From NCBI GenBank assembly GCA_017853815.1, contig JAFMIT010000088.1, positions 1-6,630 of the forward strand: DNA of 6,630 bases, in the 5' to 3' direction. The translations under genes and the position numbers were made by a program. The notes under the pieces are model-generated. The model saw only the letters and a list, made by a program, of their open reading frames with translations. It was not told where the DNA came from and did not search any database. This document shows positions 6,217 to 6,630 of this stretch, one piece after another. Positions within the stretch are counted from its first letter, which is position 1. Each line of letters begins with the position of its first letter. The DNA is from Actinomycetota bacterium (GTDB lineage: Bacteria > Actinomycetota > Actinomycetes > S36-B12 > UBA5976).

Positions 6217-6630
6217 ATGTTTTCTGTTCACCCTTCTGTTTCCGACCTTCAGACCACTCCGTTTTGGCAAGCGGTCACACCCCGCACCGAATGCGCACCG
6301 CTCACCCAGGACGCCGAGGTCGATCTGCTGATCGTCGGCGGCGGCTTTACAGGTCTTTGGACAGCGCTCGAAGCCCGTCGCCAATCACCCGACGCATCAA
6401 TCATGCTCATCGATGCACGAGTAGTCGGCGGACAAGCAAGTGGTCGCAACGGCGGATTCATCCATGCGACGCTGACTCACGGCTTTGCCAACGGCATGGC
6501 TCGCTGGGCCGCGGAGTATGAAACGCTGCACCGACTAGGGCAAGAAAACCTTGAGTACATCCGAAACTTTGTTCGCGAACGCCAGATTGAATGCGACTGG
6601 CTCGATGCCGGTGAATTGGAAATCGCACGG
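6217..6630 (+). CDS. FAD-dependent oxidoreductase, DAO family, PuuB/OrdL-like (N-terminal 138 residues, cut by window edge)
   Basis: The N-terminal part of a flavoprotein amine oxidoreductase; the remainder lies beyond the right edge. After a roughly 34-residue lead-in, the Rossmann strand DLLIVGGGFTGLWTAL (36-51) carries the dinucleotide-binding GxGxxG as GGGFTG (41-46), and D66 in MLIDAR is the acidic residue expected to hold the FAD ribose. GGQASGRNGGFIH (71-83) matches the conserved ASGRNGG segment seen in gamma-glutamylputrescine oxidase PuuB and related proteins. The first 34 residues contain FWQAVTP, similar to the short aromatic N-terminal stretches common before the FAD fold in this group. 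The ATG has a good Shine-Dalgarno 8 nt upstream. It is transcribed away from the ureohydrolase gene across a 140-bp shared region. A role in oxidising putrescine or a gamma-glutamyl derivative is suggested by context; other amine or amino acid substrates are possible since the catalytic half is not visible. Confidence 0.88.
   Translation, partial: MFSVHPSVSDLQTTPFWQAVTPRTECAPLTQDAEVDLLIVGGGFTGLWTALEARRQSPDASIMLIDARVVGGQASGRNGGFIHATLTHGFANGMARWAAEYETLHRLGQENLEYIRNFVRERQIECDWLDAGELEIAR

Noticed and set aside
6056..6331. 91-codon open frame on + across the divergent gap into the FAD gene
   Set aside because: It overlaps the FAD gene in another frame, has no Shine-Dalgarno and gives a low-complexity Pro/Arg/Ser translation. 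The 6217 start with its Shine-Dalgarno explains the region better.

Overview
The window reads as a chromosomal segment of an actinobacterium (Actinomycetota) of moderate GC, roughly mid-50s % by eye. The strongest evidence is the minus-strand order rseP/rip1 - ispG - GNAT acetyltransferase - proS. As remembered, the first three match the Mycobacterium tuberculosis order Rv2869c-Rv2868c-Rv2867c, and the IspG and GabT proteins are also closely mycobacterial in sequence. The moderate GC would suit an aquatic or small-genome actinobacterial lineage, but the genus cannot be read from this window.

Layout. Bases 1-3557 form a leftward housekeeping block: the membrane-embedded site-2 protease RseP/Rip1, the MEP-pathway enzyme IspG (20 bp downstream), a two-domain GNAT acetyltransferase (13 bp downstream), and then the 5' end of prolyl-tRNA synthetase, which runs off the left edge. 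The first three are probably one transcript. A 146-bp divergent gap (3558-3703) separates this block from the right half. There, gabT (4-aminobutyrate transaminase, +) meets a ureohydrolase gene of the agmatinase/guanidinobutyrase family (-) tail to tail with only 3 bp between stop codons. A 140-bp divergent gap then leads into the 5' part of a DAO-type FAD oxidoreductase (PuuB-like, +), which runs off the right edge.

Function. The right half looks like a small polyamine/guanidino-compound catabolic locus. The ureohydrolase would release urea plus either putrescine (from agmatine) or GABA (from 4-guanidinobutyrate), the FAD enzyme could oxidise a putrescine derivative, and GabT would convert GABA to succinate semialdehyde. 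The assignment to substrates is inference.

Regulation. gabT and the ureohydrolase gene each have a TANNNT -10-like hexamer exactly 6 nt before the ATG and no Shine-Dalgarno sequence, which suggests leaderless transcripts. The FAD gene, proS and rseP have visible Shine-Dalgarno sequences.

I saw no tRNA, rRNA, CRISPR array, insertion sequence or phage gene. No gene-free stretch exceeds 300 bp. The window is mostly recognisable metabolism, and I did not find a convincingly new system in it.
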